DNA of 64,000 bases, taken from Sclerodactyla briareus (Eukaryota; Echinodermata; Holothuroidea; Dendrochirotida; Sclerodactylidae). The notes beneath the pieces were generated by a model that was not told the origin of the DNA, searched no databases, and worked only from the letters and a program-made list of their open reading frames with translations. The DNA lies in contig JAODTK010001943.1 in the NCBI GenBank assembly GCA_026419785.1, positions 1 to 64,000 on the forward strand. Reading direction: 5' to 3'. Each line of letters begins with the position of its first letter. Within the stretch, counting starts at the first letter, position 1. Both the position numbers and the translations under genes were made by a program. This document shows positions 35,844-47,094 of the stretch, piece by piece.

Positions 35844-36141
35844 GATTTACCGTTTTCGGCGTGTTTCAAAATACACTTATAATATACGCGGAAGTCAGCT
35901 GATTCTTCACGGAAGCCAAAAATAAGAATAGAAATACGAATCGATTTTCCCCTGGCAGAAACACAATCTAGGCGTGAAGTATAGCAAACCAGAGCTGATT
36001 AATGTGAATCACTAACAAGGAGAGGCTGTCGAACGGAACATATTATAATATTCTGACGAAATGCGAATCTTGTCGCCCGAACCACATGTCACTATAACAC
36101 TACTACAAGAGATGGCGCTGTTAGGGGCATGTCAAACGGCT
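35844..36141. other. Unassigned sequence
   Basis: No feature supported. Confidence 0.4.
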
Positions 36142-36501
36142 TCATATTTCATATTGACTTCTCTTCTGCATAGGCGCTACAATACAACAGGCCTGGAGCT
36201 TGGTCTCTACACACGAAGTTGTCAAGTAGAGCGTGACCCCTGTAGATACTATAGTCCCTAACATCCCAAACAAAACGAAACAATGACCCTCTCTTTTCCA
36301 ATCAGTTGGAATGATACTGTGCCACACAGAGCCACAAACAAAGCAGAAGACTGTCTGACCATCTTCAAATCTGTGCCGCAGAACCCTGAGGCCGTTATCT
36401 GATTGATCTATTACCACCCGAGTTCTCTCCATGTTAGGCACAACTGAGAGTGGGTTATCCAACGCAACATTCATTTTAGTTTCCAAACTTTCGCATTTCA
36501 T
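36142..36501 (-). CDS. Unrecognised 119-codon ORF (candidate)
   Basis: An ATG-started minus frame of 119 codons, one of the longer frames in the window not explained by a repeat. It has a hydrophilic first half (NMERTRVVIDQSDNGLRVLR) and a Cys-containing FCFVCGSVW segment near residue 53. No signal peptide, membrane segment or known domain is evident. A plus frame overlaps part of it. It could be an exon or chance. Confidence 0.2.
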   Translation of the reverse strand: MKCESLETKMNVALDNPLSVVPNMERTRVVIDQSDNGLRVLRHRFEDGQTVFCFVCGSVWHSIIPTDWKREGHCFVLFGMLGTIVSTGVTLYLTTSCVETKLQACCIVAPMQKRSQYEI

Positions 36502-38221
36502 GATATTTTTGCTAAGTCACACACATAGTGAATGTACTATTTATTATGGGGCCATGACATACTTGCAGACGTCCCCTAGTATACACGCAGTGCAAACAAT
36601 GACTCAATAGTGAACAATATTGCGTATCCTGTCATGCAGCGTAAATAATCACAAAAATGGTAAAGGTTATGAATGTTATGAGATACGACAGTCACATGCA
36701 GACATGGATAGTCAAACATATTTCATCGTATGGAAGGCAGTGCAAAAAGTCATATGAATAGTGAATCCTATTTCATCGTATGACACGCAGAGCAACACCA
36801 CAGTTACTTATTTTATCATAATCGATTGGCGTGCATTGTTAATAGCCATATTGAAAATATTTCTGTTCGACTAAAGCCTTGTGATGAACGGAAAATGCAT
36901 CTCAATATTATGACAGCACATGCTGTCTCATATCCCTACCATATTGCCGAGAATCCATAGAGCAAATTATACGAGTTTCAGACTAAACTAATTCAGACCG
37001 TCTTCAGTTGAATCCATTTCCGAGAAAGACACAGAACAAATAAGTCTGAATGAGATAGCGCTCTCCTGTGTATTGTCAGTCTTTTGACGCTCGATTATAA
37101 ATCTCTGCTGCTTCTTGATTGATGGTTTCAATTAGTAGCATTAATAATTGCAATTAAATATTTCACTGCCTACGTCGTACTATTCACCCATCTTCACTTG
37201 TGAAATACTGATTTGCATGTGATTGAGGTTAGAAGCAGCTGTACAAGTAGGTCTCCGTACTAGCAATTATTTACAATTAGGCCTAAGCAGTAGTTCTATT
37301 CGGCTGTATGTATGCATGCATGCACGTATGTGAGACGCTTCGCTCAACATCACGATACTAATTAGATCTGAATGGATAAACCCCATGCTTGATATGTTTT
37401 TCCCCTATAATAACTGCACAAACCCCCGTTGTTTAAGAGAAAAGTTAATCATCTGAGGTAAAGAGAGATCAAATCAAGAGAAACATAATTGTAAATCTAC
37501 AATGCTCCGTTCGATAAAAAAAAAAAAAATAGTTTGTAGCTCTTTTATGAGGGGATCATTCAAGTAGACTGTTGCACTTTTTAATATTCAAAGAGTTCTC
37601 AGAGTGAGTGATTTCGAATATTGTACAATTGAATATACACTAATTAAACTTTTTTTTTTTGTTCTGAAATAACTAGAGCACCAATAACGCTGTGCTGTAG
37701 CTCAGATCACTTAATGCAGATAAATTTACTCTTTTGCGACTCATGATGACACCCGGATGACCACCGACTTCAAACTCTTGAGCACCCACCCACCCACCCC
37801 AAGAAGTAAGATTAATTTGGTAACTGATTACAGGAGAACGATCTGGCAACATTGACGTCTGGAATCGTACGACTTAGCTCTCGAAATTTACGTGATGAGT
37901 TTTTCTTTCTTCTTTTGTTATGGTGGATGTGTTTCGTGTTCGCTGTTTCGTTTCGTGCTGTTTGGAGTCTGCATCATGATTCGTTTCTACTTTAGGGGGA
38001 ATTTTGCTATCCAGCCATTGTTACATTGCTGTCTAGCTAGGCCTGTTCATTCCTGCCTTCCATACCTAAGAGAGTGCTCAGTTCTTGCTTAGAATTCTCC
38101 TGTGTGCATCAGTTGTGAGTGCGTTCTCCGTGTGTCCTATTCTTGTGTATTGATCCGTTTCTTTTTTCGGCTCCGTGGGCTGTGTGATCGTCTTTTTTTA
38201 AATTGATTTAATTTTTAAATT
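36502..38221. other. Unassigned sequence with degenerate short repeats
   Basis: Between about 36560 and 36800 the phrase tatttcatcgtatg...gcag.gcaa appears twice (36720 and 36770), with looser versions before it (cacgcagtgcaaa at 36583). A tgcatgcatgca tract is at 37313, an A13 run at 37517 and a T10 run near 37650. No gene supported. Confidence 0.45.
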
Positions 38222-38329
38222 TTGCAGTTTTGGGAGCAAATTATTTTTTTAAACCTGAGTTTCGCTATGTTTTTTTTTACCAGCTGTCGCGTAGTCGTTC
38301 CATCCTTCAGGATACGGGCTAGGTGTTAT

Positions 38330-39000
38330 GGTATGAAGGGGAAGGTAGTCGTCTGTCAGGGATGTGGAATGTGGGTGGATTTTCAGAAATCAGGATTCAA
38401 CTTTGAAGGGGTTAGTTCTGAGGAGGTTAGGAAGGATGGGTCCCAATCTACGTGTCAGAAATGTGTTAGATTGTCGGAGTTTGGAGCGAAATTGCGCGTG
38501 AATATCAGTGAGAGTTTGACGGAGATGAGGGGATAGCGTAGGGTTGTGGCGAAAGGCGAAAGCTTGAAGTTCAGTGGCTACTAGTAAAAGCCACGTATGT
38601 GGATCGTAAACTTGGTAGAGTCAAAACGAATGCGTTATTGCGCCATTTACCTAGTGTTACAGCAAAAGGAAGTCCGACGGGGTTATTAGAAGGTTGAGGA
38701 TGAGGATGTAGTGGTTATCGAGTAGGGACCCGCGAAAGAGAGCTGATCTGTAGGATGAAGTCGACTGGGCCGGATATCGCGATCAGTGGTATTTTTTGCT
38801 AGGTTTGCCAGTCGAGTTAATGACAGGACGACAGTCTGTCTGGACACTTGGTTAAGATGGAGTGTGACGAGAAGGGTGTCAAGTTTTTGGATGTTTCGTG
38901 TTTTTTTCTTGGGGGGGGGGAGGATCTTGTTGGTAAGAATGGGTGTCACCTTAACAGTGCTTGTGCTCCGTTATTTCATTTTTTTGAGGGGCGATTGTTA
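38330..39000 (+). pseudogene. LINE ORF1 remnant: PHD-like finger and possible SGNH-like domain
   Basis: The frame from 38330 reads GKVVVCQGCGMWVDFQKSGF then SEEVRKDG and TCQKCVRLSEF. C-x2-C, an aromatic W, and a second C-x2-C followed by VRL fit the PHD-like finger seen in ORF1 of CR1/L2-group elements. Further on (38815-38960), frames read DRTTVCLDTWL and, shifted, KFLDVSCFFLGGG and DLVG, resembling the GDS-like start and CFPGA.I.D block of the SGNH/esterase domain found in such ORF1 proteins. The esterase assignment is tentative. Shifts separate the pieces. Confidence 0.55.
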
Positions 39001-39086
39001 AACTAGATGCTGCCCAACGGTGGGCTAGGCGTCAGCAATTCGAGCGATAGTCATATCACGCGCCATATACGCCTATATTCCTATAC

Positions 39087-40016
39087 TTGAATAGTATCGA
39101 GAACGAAGATATCAGCGGCTGTTTCGTCTATCCTGTGGGGTGTATACTCCCGTGTAACTTCTGTCCAGTTAGTTTAGGTATTCCTAGTTCTTCAACAGTT
39201 GTGTGGATTGTTTACCGTTCTCCTAACAACTCTTATGGCAACAACTCACTTCATTTCGAAGTTTCTGGTCTCATTGTAGTAGTGGCAGTCAGGGTTTCAA
39301 CTTGATAAATGTTACCCATAACTGTTCCCCTACCAGACGACTCAACATCTTGGATTTAGTCTTGAGTAGTAATCGTGATTCAGTGGACAACGAAGAGATT
39401 CGGATATCGGTAAGCTTTGCAAGTGATAACGATTTGTAGCTTTGATGTGTTTTGTTCTCGTTCCTTGTTTTCAGAAGGCGGATTTGAATGGATTTTTTTA
39501 GGTTGAGTAAATCTTTGTTATTATTTAAACGCTGTTGACTTAGGGAGTGTTTTTCTTGAGAAAGTTTGTAGGGTCATGAGAGTGAACAATCCTTGGAATA
39601 AGTACCGTAATAAGAACGAAAAACCTCATTGGATGACAAGAGATGTTCTTCTGGCAATGAAAAGGAAACAAAATCTGTGGCGTCAAGAGTTAGTCATGCA
39701 TTTAGTTCATGGTGCAAACGGGATTTTGAGAAGAAAATTGCCTGCAATATGAGGAGAATCCTCGTGTACTTTTCACTTATATAAGGGGTAGGCAGGAAGT
39801 CAAAGACAGGATTGGTCCATTGTTAAATCCATGACGGAGAGTACGTTTAGCGTTAGTCAGGTTCCTTAAACCTGGAGCATTTTAATGACCTCGTTGGTGG
39901 TGTGTCTCCTAATATTATTAGCGATATGGTTCGTACGCATGATTTTGTTAACGAGAAACTGCAGAAGCTTAAGAAGTGTAGAGCTCCTGGTTCCGTCCTA
40001 TTCCATGAAAGGTAGG
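39087..40016 (+). pseudogene. LINE ORF2 remnant: endonuclease and pre-RT linker
   Basis: Reads VYRSPNNSYGNNSLHFEV then SGLIVVV (39208-39290), matching the V.YRSP....N..LF......G.I.V.GDFN stretch of apurinic-type LINE endonucleases, though the GDFN itself is lost. RRLNILDLVLSSNRDSVDN (39337-39393) is the endonuclease C-terminal block. The linker shows RKQNLW (39667) and HASFSSWCKRDFEKKIACNM (~39697-39750), and LQKLKKCRAPGS (39960-39996) is the first RT block (KLK...APG.DG). The sequence then loses similarity; no catalytic RT motif follows. Confidence 0.68.
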
Positions 40017-40330
40017 CTGCTAATTGTGAGAACGTTCAAAGGAGGAACTTCGAGATTTACCGTATGAGGGAAGATCGATGAGTCCTGGTATGACTTCAAT
40101 GGAGCTGGCGCGAATTTGGGGTGACTCGAGTCAAGTTTTCGAAAAATGACCACCTTAGCTTCGAAGACCTACCTTTCGTTTACTTCTTTGAATTTTCAAC
40201 TGATACCAATAATAGGAACCATTGTCCCCAACTCCGCGGTAAACGTTGAACGTTCGGAAGTATGAGCAGAACAGAACAGAGGACTTCTTCCTGACCCTTC
40301 CCCACTCAACTAAACTGAGGACAATGGCCA
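40017..40330. other. Unassigned sequence
   Basis: No feature supported past the break of the LINE. Confidence 0.4.
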
Positions 40331-40740
40331 CATGGTATGATATGTCAGTTTATTTTGCAGGAGAAGCATTGAGTCCCTATATATTACCCCTTGGGTGAAT
40401 ATGACCATAGATGATCGCTGACCCCAACATTTATGAAAGATTAAATCCATGATAACTTCGACCGAGTATAATGGTAATCCGACCTAATCTTTAGGAGAAG
40501 AAACATTTTGCATAATCTGCAGTTTTTCACATAACAGTTTATCGTGCCTCTTTATTAACCTTCAACCTTGACTCCCTGAACACCCGTTTCCTCCGACTAG
40601 TCCATAACACTGACCGAGTATGATGGTAATTCAACCTAATCTGTAGGAGGGGAAGCAATTAGCATATTTTGCAGGGTTTTACATAATAGTTCACCAGGCC
40701 CCTTAATGACCTTGGGTCGAATAATGAATATCGTTTCTAA
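40331..40740 (+). repeat. Degenerate tandem repeat, ~154-bp unit
   Basis: Two neighbouring units start ccat(g)ataac (40448 and 40602) and share accgagtataatggtaatccg / accgagtatgatggtaattca-type text, then cctaatct.taggag, ttgcataat / tagcatatt, a gcag.tttt.cacataa stretch and a ttaatgaccttg-like end. A weaker partial unit (tttattttgcaggagaagca) precedes them at 40349. Family unknown; non-coding. Confidence 0.7.
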
Positions 40741-42094
40741 GTTTGGCTGACATCCATAAAAAAAACGAAAGTCTCTGAGAGGCCTAAAAAGGAAATATAC
40801 ATCCCCCAACATTATTTTTAACAAATCAATAACTTTAGACATGCTGACCACACTGTCTTGCTGACTACAAGATCAACATGTATTTAGAACTATCTAGTAT
40901 ATAGTGATGAATTGAGTATTACTGTGCATTTATTCTCAGACTAATCTCACATTGATCCTAATTATTCACCTCTTCTTCCTTCCATACACCTAACTTACCA
41001 TTTAACAATTAAAACATTAAGTATAGCTCCACTGTGTCCTCAGACCTACATGGACAGCTGACCCACATTTACATCACTTTCGACCCCAGATTGACCTTGT
41101 TAGATACCTCTTAGGGAGTTGTTTAAAGGAAGGGGTCCTTCCCATTTGACAATATCATCATTGTTACTGTGTCTTTAGTGACGTCACAGCCTTTCTTGAA
41201 GATATGGTTTTACAGTTTGTACAGTAGATTGTTGCTTACAAAAACAGCTGGAGTTATTGTTTTACTACCCCAGCGTCATATTCGAACCAATTCATTTCAA
41301 AGAAACTATGATAGGGAAGTAGTATCATCGTGTTCATAGTGTTACCCGACAATCATACAGGGGAACCGTCGACCTGATAAAGTGGAGGTCCTTGGGGGTT
41401 CCACGAGGTGGTAGCCCCGGATAGGTTGAACCAAATCTGGGAAAAAATGCAGATGGCAGGATTGAAGCGGGAATCATGACAGGGACTGAGGAGGCCTGAA
41501 TACCTACCACCACGGGTTTCTAGCTTATAAGTCACATTCTGACTCCATTTCTCTACCTTATTCTGGTCTCACCCAAGAGTCTCTATCTAGAATCTAGAAT
41601 CTGACAATATCCGGGTAAAGTTGGTAAAAATATGAACCATACTACCTTCATAAACGGTTGAATGCATCTAAGCATTATAAACACCGAACCCTGTAACCAA
41701 CCATAACTCTCTCGTTCTCTCGGCGTAAGCTAGCCTGGCTACAGTTGCATGTTCATTATATGCTCAATAGGTACCACAACATCACCCTGATACCATGGGA
41801 CGAGAGTGTATCACTAACAAATTGCGGGGGAAACAAAGAACAAGAAGGAAGTGGTTCCGACACTGGAACCAACACGATCACTTGAGTGTTCCAACTCACC
41901 ACAACAACACATTGTAGTTTCGGGCTGAACCGTGCTGTGGGTGCCTTACGACAGGTGATCGCATTATTTCTGACTTTAGCGACCTATGACTTCACGCATC
42001 AAATGAAATTAGCATAAATAGCTAGATAATATAACAACTCACTATTTTACAGCTCTATCGAGACAAGAAAGGACGTATGTAACTCGTTCGTCAC
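40741..42094. other. Unassigned sequence
   Basis: No gene or repeat family supported. Confidence 0.45.
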
Positions 42095-42470
42095 GTAGGC
42101 CTACGTGCCTCATGAGAGTGTGGGAAGTTTCAGGACTCATTGTGTCGTCCATGAGATTGAAAGATGACATTTGTATGACATTTGTGATAGAGAAGTCTTC
42201 TGTGAGCGTGGGAAAGTTTTATGGCCTGTTATTTTTCTCGGGAGAGTGGGGGAAGCATTATGAGTTACTTCTCTTGTAAAAGTAAGCTAAGCTTTACGAC
42301 TCGTCACGTCTCTTGTGAAAGTAAGCGGAGCTTTACTAATTTCTTACGTTGTTGTGAATGTCAGGTAAGTTGTTACTCCCTAGTCTAGTGAGGAAGACTT
42401 ATTGTTCCACATCTCTCTCGTGAAAGTGGGAGAAGCAATATGACTTCTTACATCTCAACTCAGTATTGAC
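42095..42470 (+). repeat. Degenerate minisatellite, ~40-bp units
   Basis: About seven loosely similar units of the form ctcttgtgaaagt(a/g)(a/g)g(c/g)..gaagctttatgactt. The best-conserved neighbours are at about 42264-42345 (cttgtaaaagtaagctaagctttac, then cttgtgaaagtaagcggagctttac); outer units at 42110, 42195, 42235 and 42415 are weaker. Stops in all frames. Confidence 0.65.
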
Positions 42471-45400
42471 ACTGCTGCATTACATTATACAGTGTTGTAT
42501 TCGTCCGTGTTATTCATTGCGGCCTGCACGGTTACCTCAGGTCTACCAAATTTATTGAAATATGTGGTATATCTCCTCCTAACCGATTTTCCCCATTCAG
42601 GGTGGCGAAAACGGAAGATTTGAGAAACAAACCTGAAACCCCCGCCGGGGAACGAAAAAACGACGTCGGGTATTATTTGATACAAAAACATAATTTAGAC
42701 CAGGTAAATGTTGGCGCCCAATACTTCAGCGTGGATGCTCGGAGTTACATCCAGTGACCATTTACGGGTAAAGTAGGTCTGAAAGTAGACCTGGAATTGC
42801 TTCCCACCTTCTAAGCTAAGCGGCTGGGCGTTGCAGCGAGAAAGTAGGCCAACGTGTAAAATGGAAGAGTAGGTTTTAAAAACAGAATCTGCACTCTAGT
42901 TCCTTTTTTTTCAGGCACATTCGATTTCGGCGTGTGACATTGTGTGACGATATGCAGCTATCCTCTGATAGATGGTTGATAAAAATGTACTCTCGGCCAT
43001 ACTTGGGTTTCAATGTTTGGATCATTGCTTTTATATGCCGCTTTTCACCCCTAACCGATACATTAATGTTCTTCTGCGTTTGGGATTAACACTAGAATTC
43101 GAACGAAATTTACTCCGTGATGTGTAATAGGATGAGATAGGAGGTGTGACTTGATGTGACTTCACGAGTCGTATCGCCTTCAAAGCTTAGCTATGCAATA
43201 TTAACCTATATACTCGTTCTACGATGACTGGGATAAAAATCTTCAATCTAGCCGTCTGGGGAAAGTTCAGATTAGTAATGATAGCACCAGGAAGGACTGA
43301 AACAATATGACAGTGTTGAAATGTTACTCCCGGCTCCTCCGTGATATATTAGAAAACGTGGCTTGTTCGTCACCATCTACCATGCCCGCTTTCTGAAGGA
43401 GAAATCCGTCTTCTTCATAATACTTTTTTTATCATTTCACTGAAACAACATGAAGATAGTCTGCGTGCTAACTTTCATAAGTAACTATACATAGGGAATC
43501 CCACTTTCCTCAGGCGTTCCTTGGAGCCACCATGAACCGCTCTTCCACTGAAACTTATTCAGACGCTTTGATGGTGCTGAATAATGAAAAAAATCATTAT
43601 GGAAAAATGTCGAATGTTAGGTAAGCACAGCCATTTCTCATCACATGGCTCTACTTGCGTATTCTGAATAAATAAAAATAAATTACACGTTATTGATTCG
43701 TGTACACTCCATTTCAGCAATGCGTTAAGTTATTACGTATAGTTATGAACATAGTTACATCTGCGATGTTCAAACGAAGCAAACGCCGCGTTCCATAGTC
43801 GGGAGGGGGGGGGGGGTCGTAAACAATATTATGTACACAGAGCTGTTACTTGAGAACGTCGGGACTGGTTCACCACTAATGAAATGATATTGTCACATGG
43901 CGGTCGGCGTACCTCCGAAAATCCGTTTTGATCGATGGACTGAAGAGAGGACACCGTATCGTGCCTTCAGTAATTCAATTACACATGCAAATGCGTCCAA
44001 CTAAGAACGATTATCGACTCAAGGCGAGAACAAAATCCGCTATCTCAGTCAGCGCTAACATCCGACAGATAGCGCGACACGAAGATAAGGGGATTCCCCG
44101 TCCTTGCGCTCCGGCAGGAGATGTTTACGAGCAGATAGTGAATTGAAGAACGACAATTATCTGAAATTATGCTGTCAGAGAGGGCGAGGCATTATCATGA
44201 GTTAGAATCGTCTACTGTGACATGCTGGTGATGTGCCATGGACAAGACAGTCCATTAAAATCAACGTACAATCGAATACAAAGCCACACTTCCAATTCGG
44301 CACTTTATGCGCCAATAACTGGGAGTGCTATGGGTGAAACGTTGTTATTACTATTAGCGGTGTTACCGCGGATAGTATAGATACACGTTATAATGGGATG
44401 ACAGGCAAACGGTAATGTTCATGGAGAAAACGCATGCATTTCCTTCCCTAGACATCATTGGAAATATATTTTATTTATACTGTTATATCACAGGCTGTTA
44501 GGGCTGCTAATTTCCGTGTCCTGATTTCGTTACCAATCTTCTTTCGGGTTTCGATCAGATGCATCGTACCCTGTACGACAGCTGTGGACAGTCATATTTA
44601 GATGAACACATAAACATGGTTTGTACCCGCTTGAGTTTTAAACCATGCAAGTAGATGGGAAAATATGCCGAGGATTGATTTTGCATTCAATTGCAGCTTT
44701 AACTGACCAGTTATCGCAGTTACCCGAGTGTCTGATTTGAATTCCTCCACCAGGTCATGCCCACATTAGAAATGGTACCACCGAATGAGAGACGAGGGGT
44801 TGCCAATTGACACATAGCTGTCTTCTGTAAATTACCTACACCTTCCTATGGCGATGATGTGAGAGAGTCATACTAACATTCCGTGCACTTAGAGAATGAT
44901 TGGCATCGAGCAATACGTCTAGTATCCAGATCATCACCCATGTTGGTGTCAGGGTTCGGTCCTCTGAGAATATCCCATCATAATGGAAAAGGTTTAGTGC
45001 AGTTTAGAAGTCTTAGGTATAGCGTGCGAATATAATAACATCGAGATAGGAGTCTAATAATGCTAACAAACGATCGTGTCACTATCACTCAGCTGGTGAA
45101 TCGTTATGCAATTGAGTGATGATTTTGTGATGTACCTGTATGTTTCCACAGTACTGACTGCGTGATGAGGTGTGTACCACAAACGCGAAAGTTCTCCCCT
45201 CCTTGTATCGATATCTGTCGTATATGTTAGGCCAACGGAGTGGAGAAATTGTATTTTCCGGTTGGGAGTTTATTCATGCTGTTGTTCTTTCGTCGAACAA
45301 AGCAAGTTTACGTCCGAGAGCTAATTTTGGTAGTTGTGGCCTCATCGCATCCAGTGTTTTGTCGTGTTCCTGCTCACTGCTGCCACATACAGTTCAAGCA

Positions 45401-45602
45401 CCCTTTTCACTGTTAGATGGAGATCCGCCATAGAGACATGGTGTAATAAGTCCACGATTACAATGGTCATTGGTCTTCGACACTAACAAATTCTTTAGCC
45501 TATACTCAACTCGACGACGGCAGTAATCGTTGATTGTTCCGTTGGATAAAATTTCCCACAGTGATTACAAGAAGATGCTATAAACACCTAACAGAACATA
45601 GG
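42471..45602. other. Unassigned sequence
   Basis: About 3.1 kb without a supported feature. A G-run lies at 43803-43816. Small ATG frames (42485-42691 minus, 68 codons; 43928-44146 plus, 72 codons) have no motif or partner and are not called. Confidence 0.45.
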
Positions 45603-45607
45603 GATAT

Positions 45608-45638
<31 letters not shown>

Positions 45639-45660
45639 CTATATATATATATATATATAG

Positions 45661-45706
<46 letters not shown>

Positions 45707-45726
45707 GATATATATATATATATATT
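45603..45726. repeat. (TA)n microsatellite
   Basis: About 120 bp of TA repeats with ctat and gata interruptions. It lies at the 3' side of the minus-strand SINE-like element next to it. Confidence 0.96.
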
Positions 45727-45905
45727 GGGTACAGAGCTTTCGGAAAGTAATACCAAATTGGTCTGCTAAATCCCGCAAAGCGAAAAAAAGTTACTGGATT
45801 ACTGGGAATTGAACCTGAAAACGACTACACCATTTGGTCTTAACATTCGGAACGACCTACCATCACAAAAGAGATAATGGTAACCACTCGGCACCCCCTC
45901 CCTAT
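45727..45905 (-). mobile_element. tRNA-like SINE (candidate)
   Basis: On minus, TGCCGAGTGGTTA (45893-45881) is a perfect-looking A box of tRNA-Leu/Ser type, and GGTTCAATTCC (within 45817-45804) is a B box ~70 bp on, the spacing of a tRNA with a long variable arm. The 3' side runs on for ~70 bp and into (TA)n. It is too diverged to fold as a clean tRNA and lacks a paired acceptor stem, so a tRNA-derived SINE or a decayed tRNA-Leu copy is the best reading. Confidence 0.5.
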
Positions 45906-46140
45906 TTTGCCTATTGTCAATCACCAAGGCGCAAATTGGCCTTCATTAGATAATCTGTTGAGGAATTGTCCCTCGGTTCGTTAACTGAGGCGCAAATTGG
46001 CCGCCCCCAGTATAATCCCCCCGAGGATTATCCCCTGTCAATCAGCGAAACACTAATTACTCACCCGCCCATGTTCCTAGGCCTTATAAAGCTCTAGCGT
46101 CTTCTCCTTCCAGATCATAACTACCAAGCACATCTCAAAC
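45906..46140 (+). repeat. Tandemly repeated leader of the Jockey-type LINE
   Basis: aggcgcaaattggcc occurs at 45927-45941 and again at 45988-46002, 61 bp apart, with related text around each (ttgtcaatca, gaggaattgtccc / gaggattatcccc). The block ends at ggccttataaagc, just upstream of ORF1. Repeated units in a LINE 5' UTR can hold an internal promoter; that role here is inference. Confidence 0.5.
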
Positions 46141-46229
46141 AACCAAATCCTAATCTTACCATTGTCCGAACATAGCCACAATGCCCTTTTAGCTCCCTGG
46201 CCACGGGGATCAAGATTAGGAAACCCAAA

Positions 46230-46740
46230 GTCCCGAATTCCACAGAACAAAACCCCAAACTACAACGTTGTAATTGGGGGAGTAAATCCATCAATCACTG
46301 AAGATCAAATCCTCCAAAAATATGAAACAAAATAATGAAACCCCAATCTATGCAAAAAGATTAATCTCCGAAGCTACTAGTCTCCCTACGTGGAAAGTTA
46401 AAGTGGGCGTCACAAACGAAGAAACAAAAGATAGACTTATAAAGAATGGAGTCAACATTGGATTCACGCATCATCGGATTTACCCTTTACAACGAACTCC
46501 CTCAAATTCTGCAATGCTTAAATGTCAGAAGTTTGGCCATTCAATCAGAGACTGCCCCAATGCCGAAGCTTGCCTTCGCTGTGGCGAAAACCACAGAGTA
46601 AAAGAATGTCCCAATTGAAAGAGAAGACAAACATGAGCGAACTGTGGAGGTGACCACGTGGCTATGTACAAAGGCTGTTCTAGTATGCTAGAAGCGAAAA
46701 AGAACAAAATGGAAGGAATAAAACAAAAAAAAATCCCAAT
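46230..46740 (+). pseudogene. Jockey-type ORF1 with three zinc knuckles
   Basis: Reads VVIGGVNPSITEDQILQKYE (~46270-46328) and after a small shift YAKRLISEATSLPTWKVKVG, then VTNEETKDRLIKNGVNIGF. Zinc knuckles follow: CQKFGHSIRDC, CLRCGENHRVKEC and CGGDHVAMYKGC (46522-46680). In the third, the leading region is interrupted by a TGA. RNA-binding knuckles of this kind package LINE RNA (family knowledge). The length before disruption is ~150 codons; the remainder is shifted. Confidence 0.85.
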
Positions 46741-47094
46741 GACTCTCAAAATAAATCCTATGTCCAAGCAGCAACAGTGGTGGAGGTCAACAAAAACTTG
46801 ACAAAAAGGACAAAACTTCAGTTGTTGCTTTTGTTACTGAACTAGTTTTATTAGTACCCTTAAAAGGCAAACCATCCCTCAAATCAATTCCTAGTAATAC
46901 AAAAGCAAATGTTGCCACCCTGGCCCTAAAACACTTTAATATGATATCCAGGGAAGAGATATTCCCTATCATTAGTCATAAAGGGTCACTCGCTATTGAG
47001 GTCCCACCCAAACAGTCAGGAATCCCCCTCCCGATCAACATGGCTAGTGCCGACCTCTCTAATCATTTGGTCATTTTTCATCTTAATATTATGT

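Larger units (their letters stand above)
38222..40016 (+). mobile_element. CR1/L2-group LINE, 5' half only
   Basis: Plus-strand remnant holding a PHD-like ORF1 finger, a possible esterase-like segment and the endonuclease half of ORF2, then stopping at the very start of the RT. This is the reverse of the usual outcome of target-primed insertion, which loses the 5' end, so a later deletion or rearrangement near 40016 is likely. Target duplications were not found. Confidence 0.7.
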
